Counted from the stretch's first letter, positions 8,228 through 19,891 are shown. The stretch: DNA of 64,000 nucleotides from Croceifilum oryzae (GCF_030814315.1 NZ_JAUSUV010000002.1:62001-126000); one strand, 5' to 3'. Numbers and translations are program-made. The notes: generated by a model not told the origin, from the sequence alone.

Positions 8228-8404
8228 ATGGTCGAAACTAAAGTTCGTAAAAACGAATCCTTGGATACAGCTCTTCGCCGGTTTAAACGTTCCTGCGCGA
8301 AGGACGGTGTGCTCTCTGAAGTACGTAAACGTGAGCGCTATGACAAACCAAGTATTAAGCGCAAGAAAAAAGCTGAGGCTGCGCGTAGAAATAAGCGTAA
8401 ATAA
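8228..8404 (+). CDS. rpsU: 30S ribosomal protein bS21
   Basis: A basic protein of the 30S platform near the anti-Shine-Dalgarno region, 58 aa. The sequence [12 protein letters not shown] followed by ALRRFKRSC and a Lys/Arg-rich tail is diagnostic. The start is ATG 8228, because GGAGGGAGGG sits 6 nt upstream; longer upstream in-frame extensions are non-coding leader. It is followed 18 nt later by yqeY, the conserved partner, before a strong terminator. Confidence 0.96.
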   Translation: MVETKVRKNESLDTALRRFKRSCAKDGVLSEVRKRERYDKPSIKRKKKAEAARRNKRK

Positions 8405-8422
8405 ATAGCGAGGTGACTCCAA

Positions 8423-8866
8423 GTGAGTCTTGCACAGCAGCTAACACAAGATATGAAAACCGCCCTTAAATCGGGAGATAAAGAGCGCTTGTCTGTTATT
8501 CGGATGGTTCTAGCTTCGATTAAGAAGTCTGAAATAGATAATCGTGGTCCATTGAACGATGAAGGAACGTTACAAGTAGTCTTGCGCGAAGTAAAACAAC
8601 GCCAAGACTCGATAAGCGAATATGAAAAGGCAGATCGTCAAGATCTGGCTGATAAAGAACGCTTTGAATTGGGAGTTTTGCAAGCCTATCTTCCTGAACA
8701 GCTAAGCGAAGAAGAAGTACGGGCAATCGTACTTGAAACGATCCAAGCGGTGGGTGCTTCTAGTAAAGCTGACATGGGGAAAGCAATGGGTGCTATTTTG
8801 CCAAAGGTGAAAGGGAAAGCTGACGGCAAACTAGTGAGTAAACTTGTCCAAGAAGCTTTAAGCTAA
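8423..8866 (+). CDS. yqeY: GatB/YqeY domain-containing protein
   Basis: A cytosolic protein with the two-part YqeY fold shared with the tail of the amidotransferase subunit GatB, probably tRNA-associated; its exact function is unsettled. It is 147 aa, starts at GTG with GAGGTGACT upstream, and is helical throughout. The segment AYLPEQLSEEE and the C-terminal MGKAMGAILPKVKGKADG are family hallmarks. It is cotranscribed with rpsU, as in B. subtilis. Confidence 0.92.
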   Translation: MSLAQQLTQDMKTALKSGDKERLSVIRMVLASIKKSEIDNRGPLNDEGTLQVVLREVKQRQDSISEYEKADRQDLADKERFELGVLQAYLPEQLSEEEVRAIVLETIQAVGASSKADMGKAMGAILPKVKGKADGKLVSKLVQEALS

Positions 8867-8868
8867 GT

Positions 8869-8915
8869 AAAAGCAGTATGATCTTTTTACGAGGATCATA
8901 CTGCTTTTCTTTTTG
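8869..8915 (+). terminator. Terminator after rpsU-yqeY
   Basis: A 15-bp perfect stem, AAAAGCAGTATGATC and its complement (8869-8883 with 8894-8908), with a 10-nt loop, followed by CTTTTTG. Confidence 0.9.
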
Positions 8916-8987
8916 TGCGATCAAATTCAGGTTTTAACAGTCTGTTAAGCAGGGAACAAAGGTAAGGAAATGAAAGGAGGGTTCCGT

Positions 8988-9737
8988 TTGCATCGATGCT
9001 CATGGATGGTGAAGGCGAGCCTACTTTTTTTGGTTGCCATGATTCCGAGTCAAGTCTGGGCAGCTGGTAGTACAGACAGTGGAACGGCGATTGGGAGCAC
9101 TCCATGGCTTCTATGGATGTTAGTGAGCATAGGGCTACTGGGGCTGGTGTTGGAAGCGATGATGCCAGGTCACCTTGTCTCAGGTTTGGTAAGTGTTTTT
9201 TCATTTGCTATCTATTTTTGGCTACGATTTGGTCAGAATGAAACAAATTGGCTTATCGTGGGAGCTTTTGTTGTTGGATTTGTCTTATTATTTATTGAAA
9301 TTTTCATACCTGGATTTGGTCTATTTGGTGCCTTGGGAGTTGTTGGGATTTTTTATGCTATTATTATGGCAGCTCCGTCCATGGTCGAGGGAATGGTTGC
9401 ATTAGGCTTAGGATTGATCATTACGTTTACCGCTTTATGGATTCTTTATCGGTTCTTTGGATTACGATCCAAATGGGGAAATCTAGTTCTAACAAGTACG
9501 CAAGATAGGAAAACCGGCTTTAACGCTAGCAAAGATCGTAGTCATTTGATCGGGCAACGTGGAGTTACCGTTACACCACTGAGGACGTCGGGTTGGGTTC
9601 TGTTTGAACACGGTCGCGAAGATGTAGTAAGTGATGGAGAGATGATTCCTAACAGCACTGTGGTGGAAGTAACCTTGGTTGAAGGGAATCGTGTAGTGGT
9701 CTCTAGAGTCCGAGAGGATGACAAATTGGAACAGTAA
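8988..9737 (+). CDS. NfeD family membrane protein
   Basis: A membrane protein paired with flotillin-like FloA; the pair organises membrane microdomains. An N-terminal signal or first helix (about 8-27) is followed by four to five hydrophobic helices in residues 40-165 and a C-terminal OB-fold-like soluble domain (about 180-245, starting near LIGQRGVT). I place the start at TTG 8988 (249 aa) because AAAGGAGGG (8973-8981) is correctly spaced; ATG 8970 would include that site in the coding region. The N-terminal ClpP-like protease domain of long NfeD proteins (B. subtilis YqeZ) is absent. Confidence 0.88.
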   Translation: MHRCSWMVKASLLFLVAMIPSQVWAAGSTDSGTAIGSTPWLLWMLVSIGLLGLVLEAMMPGHLVSGLVSVFSFAIYFWLRFGQNETNWLIVGAFVVGFVLLFIEIFIPGFGLFGALGVVGIFYAIIMAAPSMVEGMVALGLGLIITFTALWILYRFFGLRSKWGNLVLTSTQDRKTGFNASKDRSHLIGQRGVTVTPLRTSGWVLFEHGREDVVSDGEMIPNSTVVEVTLVEGNRVVVSRVREDDKLEQ

Positions 9738-9760
9738 GAGAAATCAAAGGAGAGTGTGTT

Positions 9761-10738
9761 ATGGATATGGCACAAATTATGCCTGTCATTGTAGGAGTTT
9801 TGATTGTAATTGGTATTTTATTATTCTTTAATATGGTCCCTGTAATGTTATGGATTAGCGCATGGGCATCTGGAGCTTATATCGGGTTGGTTAAATTGGT
9901 GGCAATGCGTTTACGTCGAATCACACCAAGCCGAGTTGTAAACCCCTACATTAAAGCTAGAAAAGCGGGCTTAGATGTAACGATCGATCAACTTGAAACC
10001 CATTTGCTTGCGGGAGGGAATGTGGATCGAGTCGTGGATGCTTTAATTGCCGCAGAACGTGCCAATATTAACCTCGAATTTGTGAAAGCTGTTGCGATTG
10101 ACCTTGCTGGTCGAGATGTATTAGAAGCCGTGCAAATGAGTGTAAACCCAAAGGTGATTACGACTCCGATTGTATCCGCAGTAGCAAAAGACGGGATTGA
10201 AGTAAAGGTATTGGCTCGGGTAACCGTTCGTGCCAACATTGACCGCCTTGTAGGGGGTGCTGGTGAAGAAACGATTCTTGCACGTGTAGGTGAGGGGATC
10301 GTTACAACAAACGGTGGTGCCGAGAGTCATAAAGAGATTTTAAAGCATCCTGATATGATTTCTGAAACCGTTCTTAGAAAAGGGCTAGACGCAGGGACAG
10401 CTTTTGAAATTCTATCGATTGACATCGCTGAAATTGATATCGGGAAGAACATTGGTGCACAGCTTCAAACGGATCAAGCTGAAGCAGATAAGCGAATTGC
10501 TCAAGCTAAGGCAGAAGAGCGTCGTGCGATGGCTGTTGCGACAGAACAAGAAAACCGTGCGCGTGTGGAAGAGATGCGTGCAAATGTGGTTCAAGCAGAA
10601 GCTGAGGTGCCGTTAGCATTGGCAGATGCCCTTCGCAATGGAAAGATCGGCTACATGGACTACTTGCAAATGCAAAACATCGAAGCGGATACCAAGATGC
10701 GGAAGAACATTAGTGGTTCCGAAACAGAGAATGAGTAA
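9761..10738 (+). CDS. floA: Flotillin-like protein FloA
   Basis: A scaffold of functional membrane microdomains anchored at the cytoplasmic membrane. An N-terminal hydrophobic hairpin (about 6-50) is followed by a PHB-like domain and the long Ala/Glu-rich coiled coil with repeated [17 protein letters not shown]-type sequence around 230-290. The length of 325 aa and the near-invariant stretch [20 protein letters not shown] fit the family closely. It lies 23 nt after the NfeD gene, with which it is normally cotranscribed. Confidence 0.96.
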   Translation: MDMAQIMPVIVGVLIVIGILLFFNMVPVMLWISAWASGAYIGLVKLVAMRLRRITPSRVVNPYIKARKAGLDVTIDQLETHLLAGGNVDRVVDALIAAERANINLEFVKAVAIDLAGRDVLEAVQMSVNPKVITTPIVSAVAKDGIEVKVLARVTVRANIDRLVGGAGEETILARVGEGIVTTNGGAESHKEILKHPDMISETVLRKGLDAGTAFEILSIDIAEIDIGKNIGAQLQTDQAEADKRIAQAKAEERRAMAVATEQENRARVEEMRANVVQAEAEVPLALADALRNGKIGYMDYLQMQNIEADTKMRKNISGSETENE

Positions 10739-10767
10739 CCTCCACTACAGAACAGGAGGAGACAGTA

Positions 10768-11199
10768 ATGGGTAGTATCGCTATTATTATTGCGGTTTTC
10801 GCAGGTCTCTTTAAATTATTTGATTACATCCTTAGGGCAAATAATAAGAAACCTGTTTTTACGCCTGCGATTAATCGACTTGAGGATTTTATGGACTTTA
10901 TAGATGACGATGATGATGAAGACAGCCCTAAAAAGAAAAAGCGCCATGAGGCATCATCTAAGCCTATTGAAATCCAAGAAATGAAGCCAATGCACTCAGA
11001 ACCAGTATTTCCAAGAGCTTCCGAGCAATTTCGCCCTAACCCCAGTCGCTTGAGTCAGGGAGTACAACAAGCAAAAATCACTGTTAAACCCAAGCGCATA
11101 TTTTCGCCTAGTGAAGTACAAAAGGCGTTTGTTCATAGGGAAATATTAGGAGCTCCAAGAGCCCTAAATCCATATAGATCGAGACGTTATCCTCGTTAA
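10768..11199 (+). CDS. Uncharacterised single-pass membrane protein downstream of floA
   Basis: I do not recognise a family. The 143-aa product has one N-terminal transmembrane helix (about 3-22), then a very acidic patch (DFIDDDDDED, about 43-53), a Lys-rich patch and a basic Pro/Arg/Ser-rich tail ending in YRSRRYPR. It occupies the place of B. subtilis yqfB after floA but shows no clear similarity to it. AGGAGG precedes the ATG and a terminator follows, so it is probably the last gene of the nfeD-floA operon. Confidence 0.7.
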   Translation: MGSIAIIIAVFAGLFKLFDYILRANNKKPVFTPAINRLEDFMDFIDDDDDEDSPKKKKRHEASSKPIEIQEMKPMHSEPVFPRASEQFRPNPSRLSQGVQQAKITVKPKRIFSPSEVQKAFVHREILGAPRALNPYRSRRYPR

Positions 11200-11229
11200 C
11201 TGCTTAGGTTTTCCTAGGCAGTTTTTTTA
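11200..11229 (+). terminator. Terminator of the nfeD-floA operon
   Basis: CTGCTTAGG and CCTAGGCAG (one G-U pair) around TTTT, followed by seven T residues. Confidence 0.88.
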
Positions 11230-11307
11230 TGCTTATTTTGCTTGGTAACATATGTGCATACTACGATTCAACAAAAGCTCCATACTATCGATAAGGAGGT
11301 GATAGTA

Positions 11308-11502
11308 ATGGACCATTTTTCTCGTAGCTCCAACCGTTTGTTAGTTCCCGGAGCATCGTCTGTACTAAATCAATTCAAAGAAGAAATCGCAGCTGAGTTA
11401 GGTGTAACATTAGGATCAGAGACAACAGCACGTTCTAATGGATCCGTAGGTGGAGAAATCACAAAACGCTTGATTGCCCAATCTCAGCAACAAATGAACT
11501 AA
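11308..11502 (+). CDS. Alpha/beta-type small acid-soluble spore protein
   Basis: A DNA-binding protein that coats spore DNA and protects it from UV and heat. The 64-aa product has the germination-protease recognition site [10 protein letters not shown] near residue 25 and the second conserved DNA-contact segment [12 protein letters not shown] near the C-terminus. AAGGAGGTGAT lies directly upstream of ATG 11308. A CATACTA at 11257-11263 resembles a SigG -10 at a sensible distance, but I see no matching -35. The gene is monocistronic, ending at a hairpin terminator. It is direct evidence that the organism forms spores. Confidence 0.95.
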   Translation: MDHFSRSSNRLLVPGASSVLNQFKEEIAAELGVTLGSETTARSNGSVGGEITKRLIAQSQQQMN

Positions 11503-11519
11503 TTACAGAAGGAAATTAG

Positions 11520-11556
11520 ACAGCTATTTACGGTCAGAGGTAGATAGCTGTTTTAC
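11520..11556 (+). terminator. Terminator after the SASP gene
   Basis: ACAGCTAT (11520-11527) pairs with ATAGCTGT (11544-11551), followed by TTTACTTTG. Weak T-run. Confidence 0.65.
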
Positions 11557-11614
11557 TTTGTTCATAAATAGGCATCTTTAGTCATATGGTACAACAAGGA
11601 GATGGAGGGACCCC

Positions 11615-11902
11615 ATGAAGAAAAAATGGAATAGTCACATGCGAGATTGGGCTTCAAAATGGCTAGACCTACCACCAGACGTGGCAAGTGAAGTCCCTCG
11701 AATCGAATGGATCGGCAATTACCGATTACGTGTAGAAAATTATAAGAAAATTGAGGAATTAACAGAGAAATCAATCTCTCTTTCCACCAAATTGGGATCA
11801 CTCGAGATACTGGGTTCTCGCATTGTCGTAAAAGTAATTGACCCAGAAGTAGTGATCGTTGAGGGTGAAATTGAAGATGTCCGGTATAGAAGTAAGAAAT
11901 AA
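11615..11902 (+). CDS. yqfC: Sporulation protein YqfC
   Basis: A small (95 aa) YabP/YqfC-family protein made in the mother cell during sporulation; its biochemical role is unknown. The segment LDLPPDVASEVPRIEWIGNYRLRVENY followed by LGSLEILGSRIVV-type beta strands is the family pattern, and the next gene is its constant partner yqfD. GGAGGGACC precedes the ATG. Confidence 0.92.
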   Translation: MKKKWNSHMRDWASKWLDLPPDVASEVPRIEWIGNYRLRVENYKKIEELTEKSISLSTKLGSLEILGSRIVVKVIDPEVVIVEGEIEDVRYRSKK

Positions 11903-11914
11903 GGGGCGAGAGCG

Positions 11915-13123
11915 TTGCTAGGAGTCAAAATGCCAAATACGGTTGAAGGAGAAGTAACCATTGAATGTCGTGGGGCGAACCTGACCCCTTTTTTAAATGA
12001 TGTTGTACAAGCAGGAATTGTCCTAAGGCAGATTGAGTGGAAAGGGCAAGAGCTCGTTCAAATTACGATTCTTGTGCCAGATTTTAAACAGGTGATTGCT
12101 CTCCTGCGTCAATATCAGTGTAAGATGAAAATTGTAAAAAAATCAGGCTTACCTTTTCTTGTTGCAAGAGCTATGCGGAGAAAATTTTTTGCAATAGGTG
12201 CTATTTTATTTATTTCTTTTCTTTACATGTTAAGCTCATTAGTCTGGAAAATAGATATACTAGGCAATGAGAAGATACCGACACAACTTGTTCAAAATTT
12301 ATTGCAAAAAGAAGGGGTTTATCCGGGACAATGGAAGGGGAAAATCCCTTCTCAAGAGGAGCTAAAACAACATCTTTTAAACCAACTTCCTCAGGCCACA
12401 TGGATTGGGATTCAAACACAAGGAACCCGCGTAGTGGTCACCGTTGTAGAAAAAAAGGGAATTGATCAAGCGACGGAACCGAAAAAAGTGGGTCCTGTCA
12501 ATTTGGTTGCAAAGAAAGACGCTTTTATTGTGGATTTAGCAGTGGAAAAAGGGAATCCATTGGTGAAAGTAAACGATACCGTTCAGAAGGGTCAGGTATT
12601 AGTCTCTGGTAAATATGGAGATCCTACCATTCAAGAAGGGGGACAAATCGTCGGAGCCAAAGGAATCGTTTTAGGTGAAGTTTGGTACGAGTCTAATATC
12701 GTAGTCCCGTTACAAATGGAGTATAAGAAATTTACTGGAAATCGGGTATCGAAAACGATTCCCATGATTGGAACGTGGCAGATTCGTAATCCATTTAGTA
12801 AGGATCATCCATATCAAACATTTGAAATTGTTCCCAAAGAGAGTTTTCTACAGATCGGAAAGTGGCGTTTTCCAATTGGTTGGACCAAGGAAGAGTATAT
12901 GGAGACTGAGGTTGAAAAGAGGGTCTTAACTCCTGCCCAAGCGGTTGAGGAAGGAATGGACAAGGCCAAAGCCGAAATCCTAAATGTTGTAGGAAAAGAT
13001 GGTAGGATTATCAGCCAAAAAATTTTGCAACAGTCTATAAAGAATGGTAGAGTTTATTTAAAAATTAACTTTGATGTAGTGGAAAACATTGCGGTTTCGA
13101 AGCCGCTTCTTCAAGGAGAATAA
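11915..13123 (+). CDS. yqfD: Sporulation protein YqfD
   Basis: A membrane-anchored stage IV-type sporulation protein partnered with YqfC. The N-terminal ~85 residues are cytoplasmic, one transmembrane helix follows at about 89-110, and a large extracytoplasmic domain follows. Start choice is uncertain: TTG 11915 with AAGGGGCGAG upstream gives 402 aa and fits the family N-terminus; ATG 11930 with AGGAG upstream is the alternative. It overlaps nothing and runs to 4 nt before phoH, so yqfC-yqfD-phoH are probably one transcript. Confidence 0.93.
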   Translation: MLGVKMPNTVEGEVTIECRGANLTPFLNDVVQAGIVLRQIEWKGQELVQITILVPDFKQVIALLRQYQCKMKIVKKSGLPFLVARAMRRKFFAIGAILFISFLYMLSSLVWKIDILGNEKIPTQLVQNLLQKEGVYPGQWKGKIPSQEELKQHLLNQLPQATWIGIQTQGTRVVVTVVEKKGIDQATEPKKVGPVNLVAKKDAFIVDLAVEKGNPLVKVNDTVQKGQVLVSGKYGDPTIQEGGQIVGAKGIVLGEVWYESNIVVPLQMEYKKFTGNRVSKTIPMIGTWQIRNPFSKDHPYQTFEIVPKESFLQIGKWRFPIGWTKEEYMETEVEKRVLTPAQAVEEGMDKAKAEILNVVGKDGRIISQKILQQSIKNGRVYLKINFDVVENIAVSKPLLQGE

Positions 13124-13127
13124 AACA

Positions 13128-14096
13128 TTGAATCTCGAAGAACATACTAAAAAAATTCAACTTTCAAGTCCAGAAGAAGCATTAAGCTTATTCGGACCTC
13201 AAGACAATTATCTAAAGCAAATCGAAGCAAGCACAGAAGCCAAAATTCATACTCGTAGTTCTGCCATTACGATTACCGGGTCACACGAGGATTTAGAGGT
13301 ATTAGGTCATTTATTTCATGTCCTGTTAACGTTAATTCGTCAAGGATTCCAATTGACGGAGCGAGATATCGTGTATGCAACCCGTTTGGCACAGCAAGGC
13401 ACAGCAGATGAATTATTGGAGCTATATGGAGAAGAGATTGGCGTCTCTCATAAAAATCAGAAGGTACGTGTAAAGACATTAGGGCAGCGCCACTATGTAA
13501 GTGCGATGAAGAAGCATGATATCGTTTTTGGTATTGGTCCTGCTGGAACAGGTAAAACGTTTCTGGCAGTCGTCATGGCTGTTACAGCATTAAAGAACCA
13601 TCATGTGAAGAAGATCGTCTTAACTAGACCCGCCGTTGAGGCAGGGGAGAGCCTTGGTTTTTTGCCAGGTGATCTACAAGAGAAGGTGGATCCGTACCTA
13701 CGTCCGTTGTATGATGCATTGTATTTTATGTTAGGAAATGAGCAAGTAACGAAGCTGATGGAACGTGGATTGATTGAAGTGGCACCGCTTGCTTACATGC
13801 GTGGGCGAACGTTAGAAGATTCGTTTGTTATCTTAGATGAGGCACAAAATACGACACCCGAACAAATGAAGATGTTTTTGACTCGTCTCGGATTTGGCTC
13901 CAAGATGGTCGTGACAGGGGATGCCACACAAGTGGATTTACCAAAAGGAAAAAAATCTGGATTACGGGAAGCAGAACGCATCTTGAAGAAGATACCAGAC
14001 CTAAAGTTTGTCTACCTTGGTCAAGAGGATGTCGTCCGCCATTCATTGGTTCAGAAGGTAATCGAAGCGTATGAGCAAGACGAGATGGATATCTAG
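13128..14096 (+). CDS. phoH: PhoH-like ATPase
   Basis: A cytoplasmic P-loop ATPase of the PhoH family, thought to act in RNA metabolism with YbeY. A KH-like N-terminal region precedes the ATPase domain, with Walker A GPAGTGKT and Walker B VILDEAQNT visible. I choose TTG 13128 (322 aa) because AAGGAG lies 9 nt upstream and it falls just after the yqfD stop; the longer frame upstream overlaps yqfD. Its stop overlaps the region where pgpH begins. Confidence 0.95.
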   Translation: MNLEEHTKKIQLSSPEEALSLFGPQDNYLKQIEASTEAKIHTRSSAITITGSHEDLEVLGHLFHVLLTLIRQGFQLTERDIVYATRLAQQGTADELLELYGEEIGVSHKNQKVRVKTLGQRHYVSAMKKHDIVFGIGPAGTGKTFLAVVMAVTALKNHHVKKIVLTRPAVEAGESLGFLPGDLQEKVDPYLRPLYDALYFMLGNEQVTKLMERGLIEVAPLAYMRGRTLEDSFVILDEAQNTTPEQMKMFLTRLGFGSKMVVTGDATQVDLPKGKKSGLREAERILKKIPDLKFVYLGQEDVVRHSLVQKVIEAYEQDEMDI

Positions 14097-14128
14097 TGTT
14101 CAATGACTTGACAAGGAGCCGATCTAGG

Positions 14129-16273
14129 ATGAAAGGTAAAGAAATAGAACCATCTTTGTGGCTCGACCGCTTACGAGAGACAGAGTTTTGGAAGACAAGT
14201 AAAAAAGTAACATTTTTTTTATACGCGATCTTTGGGGTCGCGTTCTATTTATTGCTTATTGGAAATGTACTTCCAATGCAATATGAATTAAAAGAAGGAA
14301 GCATTAGTCCAAACACGATCACTGCCCCTGCCACGATTATCGATGAAGCGGCTACGCAAAAGGCCAAAGAACGAGCCGCACAAGGGGTTCCTCCTGTATT
14401 TACCAAAGATGATAAGGTTACAAATGATCAAATCGGTCAAATCGATCATTTTTTTAGTGAAGTACGATCTATCTTGTCTGAGAAATCGTTAAATGAAACT
14501 GAGAAAAAAAATAGAATGAAAGAAATCGTGGGAGGGAAGGAAGAAAAACTTAGTGAAGAGTTCTTTGGAAAATTAGTTCGCACCCCTGTTGATGATTTAA
14601 CAGAGATTCGAGTGGGTACACGGGAAATCGTCGCGGAAATTATGGGTGATGGTGTAAAAGAGGCCGAATTAGCAGAGAAGACGCGGATTGTGGAGCAAAA
14701 ATTTGCTACCCTTTCTCCACATTCTCGTGATTTGGTGCAAAAGCTAGCTAAATTTTATATCATTCCAAATGAATTCCCTGATGCTCCTAAAACGAAAGCG
14801 TTACAAGAAGCGGCGATGAATAATGCAGATCTGGTTAAAATTGAGCAGGGACAAAATATTGTTACCAAAGGTGAGAAAATCACTGCTGATCAATATGAGA
14901 AACTGAAGAAGTTCAAGATTCTCAGTTCTACTAATCTCTGGGGTTCTTATATAGGACTAGCCCTCTTACTAGTCGTGGTGCTTATCTTTTTCTATCTGTT
15001 TATCGGACGTTTTCATCCTTCTGTGGCACATGATAATTTTAAAATCATCATGTTATTTCTGGTGTTAACGATTTGTATGACGGGCATGAAACTAATTGCA
15101 ATTGGACAAAATTTGGATGAATGGAGCATCTTAGGTTACTTAAGTCCTGCGGCACTGGGCGGAATGCTGGTAACACTTCTGTTAAATGTGGAACTAGGTT
15201 TTTTATGTATTGTTTACCTCAGTATTGTAACCAGTATGTTTTTTAGTGGTGAAGGTCACCAATTATTTGATTTTCGCTTTGGTTTAGTTGCACTAATGGG
15301 TGGGGTGGTAAGTGCTTTTTCTCTCTCAGGAGTCAAACGTCGGAGCTCTGTGCTATATGCAGGGATTTTTGGATCGATTGCCTCTGTAGTTACGATTATG
15401 GCTTTATTTTTCATCTTCCCAGCAGAGGGATGGAGTACCATTTGGAGATCTCTTACGCTAGGTCTGGTAGGAAGCATTTTCTGCTCTATTTTAACCATTG
15501 GATTTTTACCTGGTTTTGAATCTCTCTTCGGAATTTTGTCTCCTCTCCGTTTATTAGAGCTTAGTAATCCAAACCATCCATTGCTAAAGAAATTACTCTA
15601 TGATGCTCCCGGTACCTATCACCATAGTGTGATTGTAGGGAATTTAGCAGAGTCTGGAGCAGAGGCGATTGGGGCCAATGGGCTTCTAGCCCGGGTAGGA
15701 GCGTATTATCATGACTTAGGGAAAACCAAACGCCCTCAATTTTTTATTGAAAATCAAATTGGGAAAGAAAACCCTCATGATAAAATATCACCAAACTTGA
15801 GTAAGACTATCATTATCTCCCATACACGTGATGGAGTGGAAATGCTAAAGCAATATCGAATCCCTGAACCCATTCAAGATATTGCCGCTCAGCATCATGG
15901 TACGACCCTCATCAAGTATTTTTATTTCAAAGCGCTAGAAGCAACGGACGGTATGAATGTGATCGAGGAAGATTATCGTTATCCGGGTCCTAAGCCTCAA
16001 TTTAAAGAGGCAGCGATTGTGGGGATTGCAGACTGTGTGGAAGCAGCCGTTCGGTCAGTCGCGAAACCAACGCCTTCGCGGATTGAAGGGGTCATCAAAA
16101 AAATTATTCAACAAAGATTGGAAGATGGCCAGTTTGATGAATGTGACTTGACGATTAAGGAATTAGACCTCATTACTCAGGCGATGTGTGCCACTTTGCA
16201 GGGAATCTTTCATAATCGAATCGAATATCCAGAAGGACCAACCCTAACTGGAAAAGGAGCGAAGCAACATTGA
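14129..16273 (+). CDS. pgpH: Cyclic-di-AMP phosphodiesterase PgpH (7TM-HD family)
   Basis: A membrane phosphodiesterase that hydrolyses c-di-AMP, so it influences osmotic and cell-wall homeostasis. After one N-terminal transmembrane segment (about 24-45) comes the extracytoplasmic 7TMR-HDED domain (to about 275), then seven membrane helices, then a cytoplasmic HD domain with YHDLGKTKRP and AQHHGT metal-binding motifs. ATG 14129 (714 aa) is chosen because AAGGAG (14113-14118) precedes it. It overlaps ybeY by 4 nt (TTGA). B. subtilis yqfF has the same place and length. Confidence 0.94.
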   Translation: MKGKEIEPSLWLDRLRETEFWKTSKKVTFFLYAIFGVAFYLLLIGNVLPMQYELKEGSISPNTITAPATIIDEAATQKAKERAAQGVPPVFTKDDKVTNDQIGQIDHFFSEVRSILSEKSLNETEKKNRMKEIVGGKEEKLSEEFFGKLVRTPVDDLTEIRVGTREIVAEIMGDGVKEAELAEKTRIVEQKFATLSPHSRDLVQKLAKFYIIPNEFPDAPKTKALQEAAMNNADLVKIEQGQNIVTKGEKITADQYEKLKKFKILSSTNLWGSYIGLALLLVVVLIFFYLFIGRFHPSVAHDNFKIIMLFLVLTICMTGMKLIAIGQNLDEWSILGYLSPAALGGMLVTLLLNVELGFLCIVYLSIVTSMFFSGEGHQLFDFRFGLVALMGGVVSAFSLSGVKRRSSVLYAGIFGSIASVVTIMALFFIFPAEGWSTIWRSLTLGLVGSIFCSILTIGFLPGFESLFGILSPLRLLELSNPNHPLLKKLLYDAPGTYHHSVIVGNLAESGAEAIGANGLLARVGAYYHDLGKTKRPQFFIENQIGKENPHDKISPNLSKTIIISHTRDGVEMLKQYRIPEPIQDIAAQHHGTTLIKYFYFKALEATDGMNVIEEDYRYPGPKPQFKEAAIVGIADCVEAAVRSVAKPTPSRIEGVIKKIIQQRLEDGQFDECDLTIKELDLITQAMCATLQGIFHNRIEYPEGPTLTGKGAKQH

Positions 16274-16740
16274 GTGTAGTCATCGATCTTACCGTTGAAA
16301 TCGAAGTAACAAAAGAACAGCAAGAAGCGATTGATATCATCGATTCTTGTCTGCAACAAGCAGCCAAAGTAGAAGAAATACCGGATGTCCAAGTAGCCGT
16401 TACGATTACCAATAACCAAGAAATTCAAGAGATTAATGCAGAGCATAGAGGAATGGATCGTCCTACAGACGTTTTGTCTTTCCCACTTTATGAAGCGGAT
16501 GAAGAGTGGATGCTCGAAGAAGGGGAGGAAGCAGCCGCTATAGGAGATATCGTGATTTCACTCGATCGTGCCATTGAACAGGCAACTGATTATGGGCACT
16601 CCTTATCTAGAGAAATGGGATTTCTAGCTGTGCATGGTTTTCTACACTTACTAGGATATGACCATGAAACACCCGAGCAAGAGAAGGAAATGTTTCGTAG
16701 CCAAGAGCTCATCTTAGACCAAATTGGTTTGAGGAGGTAA
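16270..16740 (+). CDS. ybeY: Endoribonuclease YbeY (rRNA maturation factor)
   Basis: A zinc-dependent endoribonuclease needed for 16S rRNA 3'-end maturation and ribosome quality control. The catalytic H3xH5xH signature is HGFLHLLGYDH with His at about 122, 126 and 132. It starts at TTG, overlapping the pgpH stop by 4 nt, with AAAAGGAG upstream. The length of 156 aa is standard. Neighbours phoH, dgkA, cdd and era are its usual partners. Confidence 0.95.
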   Translation: MSVVIDLTVEIEVTKEQQEAIDIIDSCLQQAAKVEEIPDVQVAVTITNNQEIQEINAEHRGMDRPTDVLSFPLYEADEEWMLEEGEEAAAIGDIVISLDRAIEQATDYGHSLSREMGFLAVHGFLHLLGYDHETPEQEKEMFRSQELILDQIGLRR

Positions 16741-16751
16741 CCTTCCATCTT

Positions 16752-18770
<2,019 letters not shown>

Positions 18771-18862
18771 TAAAACTTGCCAATTTTTCCATCTCATATG
18801 AATCCCCTTCTTCGGTCATCTTAAGAAATGTACAGGTACATCAGCAGAAAGGACGATGCTAG

Positions 18863-18994
18863 ATGCGTAATTTTTCGTGGCATTGCTTCTCTACGACTGG
18901 CGATATCGAAGCCTATTTACTTTATAAAGAGTGTGAGGCGTTGGCTGGTGGATGTGACCAGAGACTGATTGAAGATGAGGAAGAAGAAGGGTAG
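18863..18994 (+). CDS. yqzL: YqzL family small protein
   Basis: A 43-aa protein between era and recO, the place YqzL occupies in Bacillus. The N-terminal pattern NFSWHCFSTTGDIEAYLLYKE is shared with that family, and the C-terminus is acidic (EDEEEEG). AAAGGA lies about 9 nt before the ATG. Function unknown. It ends 13 nt before recO and may be cotranslated with it. Confidence 0.82.
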   Translation: MRNFSWHCFSTTGDIEAYLLYKECEALAGGCDQRLIEDEEEEG

Positions 18995-19007
18995 AAAGGG
19001 CTAGCCA

Positions 19008-19781
19008 ATGTTAGTAAAGATTGAGGGAATTGTCATCAGGGCGCGTTCATTTGGTGAGAGCAATCAAGTGGTTCAAGTTTACTCAGAGCATCTTGGAAAG
19101 CTTTCCTTTGTAGCGCGAGGTGCTAAGAAAACAAGAAGTCGGTTTAGTGCGTTGACACAACCTTTTACGATTGCCAACTTTGTCTGTTTTTCAAGTGGAA
19201 ACGGTCTGCCAACATTAAACCAAGCAGATCTCGTCCATTCCCATCAAGCCATTAGGCAAGATTTACTACGAACTTCATATGGAGCATACTGGTTAGACTT
19301 AGTAGACCATCTCTTTGAGGAGCGGGAACCGAACCCGGGTTTATATCGCTTTCTAAAAACAGCTTTCAATTGGTTAGAACAAGAAAAGGACCCCGATATA
19401 CTCACACGCATGGTTGAATGTAAAATGATGGCTGCTGGTGGCTATCGACCTATCTTACACGCGTGTGCTCAATGCGGGTCCGAAGAACGCCGTCCTGTTA
19501 CCTTTAGCATTTATCAGGGCGGTTTTCTATGTGAAGCATGTAAACATACTGATTCCCGCTCGATTCCTTTATCTGATGCAACAATTCGCATTCTTCCTGT
19601 TCTGGTGAATCTTCCGATTGACCGACTCGGGGAAATTACGATCAAAGAAGAAACGAAGCAGCAGCTGGAAAGAGTCATACGATCGTTTCTGACTGAGCAT
19701 GTGGATGTAAGGCTTAAATCGTGGGATATTCTTGAACAGATGCGTAAAGTCTGGACAGCTTCGGATGATTCTACTTTTTAA
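19008..19781 (+). CDS. recO: DNA repair protein RecO
   Basis: A recombination mediator that helps load RecA at gaps with RecF and RecR. The N-terminal OB fold is followed by a helical domain with a four-Cys zinc site, CAQC at about 153-156 and CEAC at about 175-178. The length of 257 aa is standard. AGAAAGGG precedes the ATG. It ends the era cluster; glyQS follows under its own T-box. Confidence 0.95.
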   Translation: MLVKIEGIVIRARSFGESNQVVQVYSEHLGKLSFVARGAKKTRSRFSALTQPFTIANFVCFSSGNGLPTLNQADLVHSHQAIRQDLLRTSYGAYWLDLVDHLFEEREPNPGLYRFLKTAFNWLEQEKDPDILTRMVECKMMAAGGYRPILHACAQCGSEERRPVTFSIYQGGFLCEACKHTDSRSIPLSDATIRILPVLVNLPIDRLGEITIKEETKQQLERVIRSFLTEHVDVRLKSWDILEQMRKVWTASDDSTF

Positions 19782-19846
19782 TAGTCTGGAGCTAACTATC
19801 AATATTAACGATGCTGATTAAGAAAACTTTTCTCAGTATCCTTGAC

Positions 19847-19887
19847 TTGACACCCCAGAGTATTTCTACTACATTTAAAGTTATAAT
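19847..19887 (+). promoter_or_regulatory. Promoter region of glyQS
   Basis: TTGACA at 19847-19852 with TACATT (19870-19875) at a 17-nt spacing is the best pair; a perfect TATAAT at 19882-19887 is too far from that -35 but lies nearer the start of the T-box stem. Which -10 is used cannot be decided from sequence. Confidence 0.6.
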
Positions 19888-19891
19888 CGAA

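Noticed and set aside
8032-8241. 69-aa open frame before rpsU
   Set aside because: It begins at the transcription start of the rpsU leader, has no ribosome site and overlaps the rpsU start in another frame.
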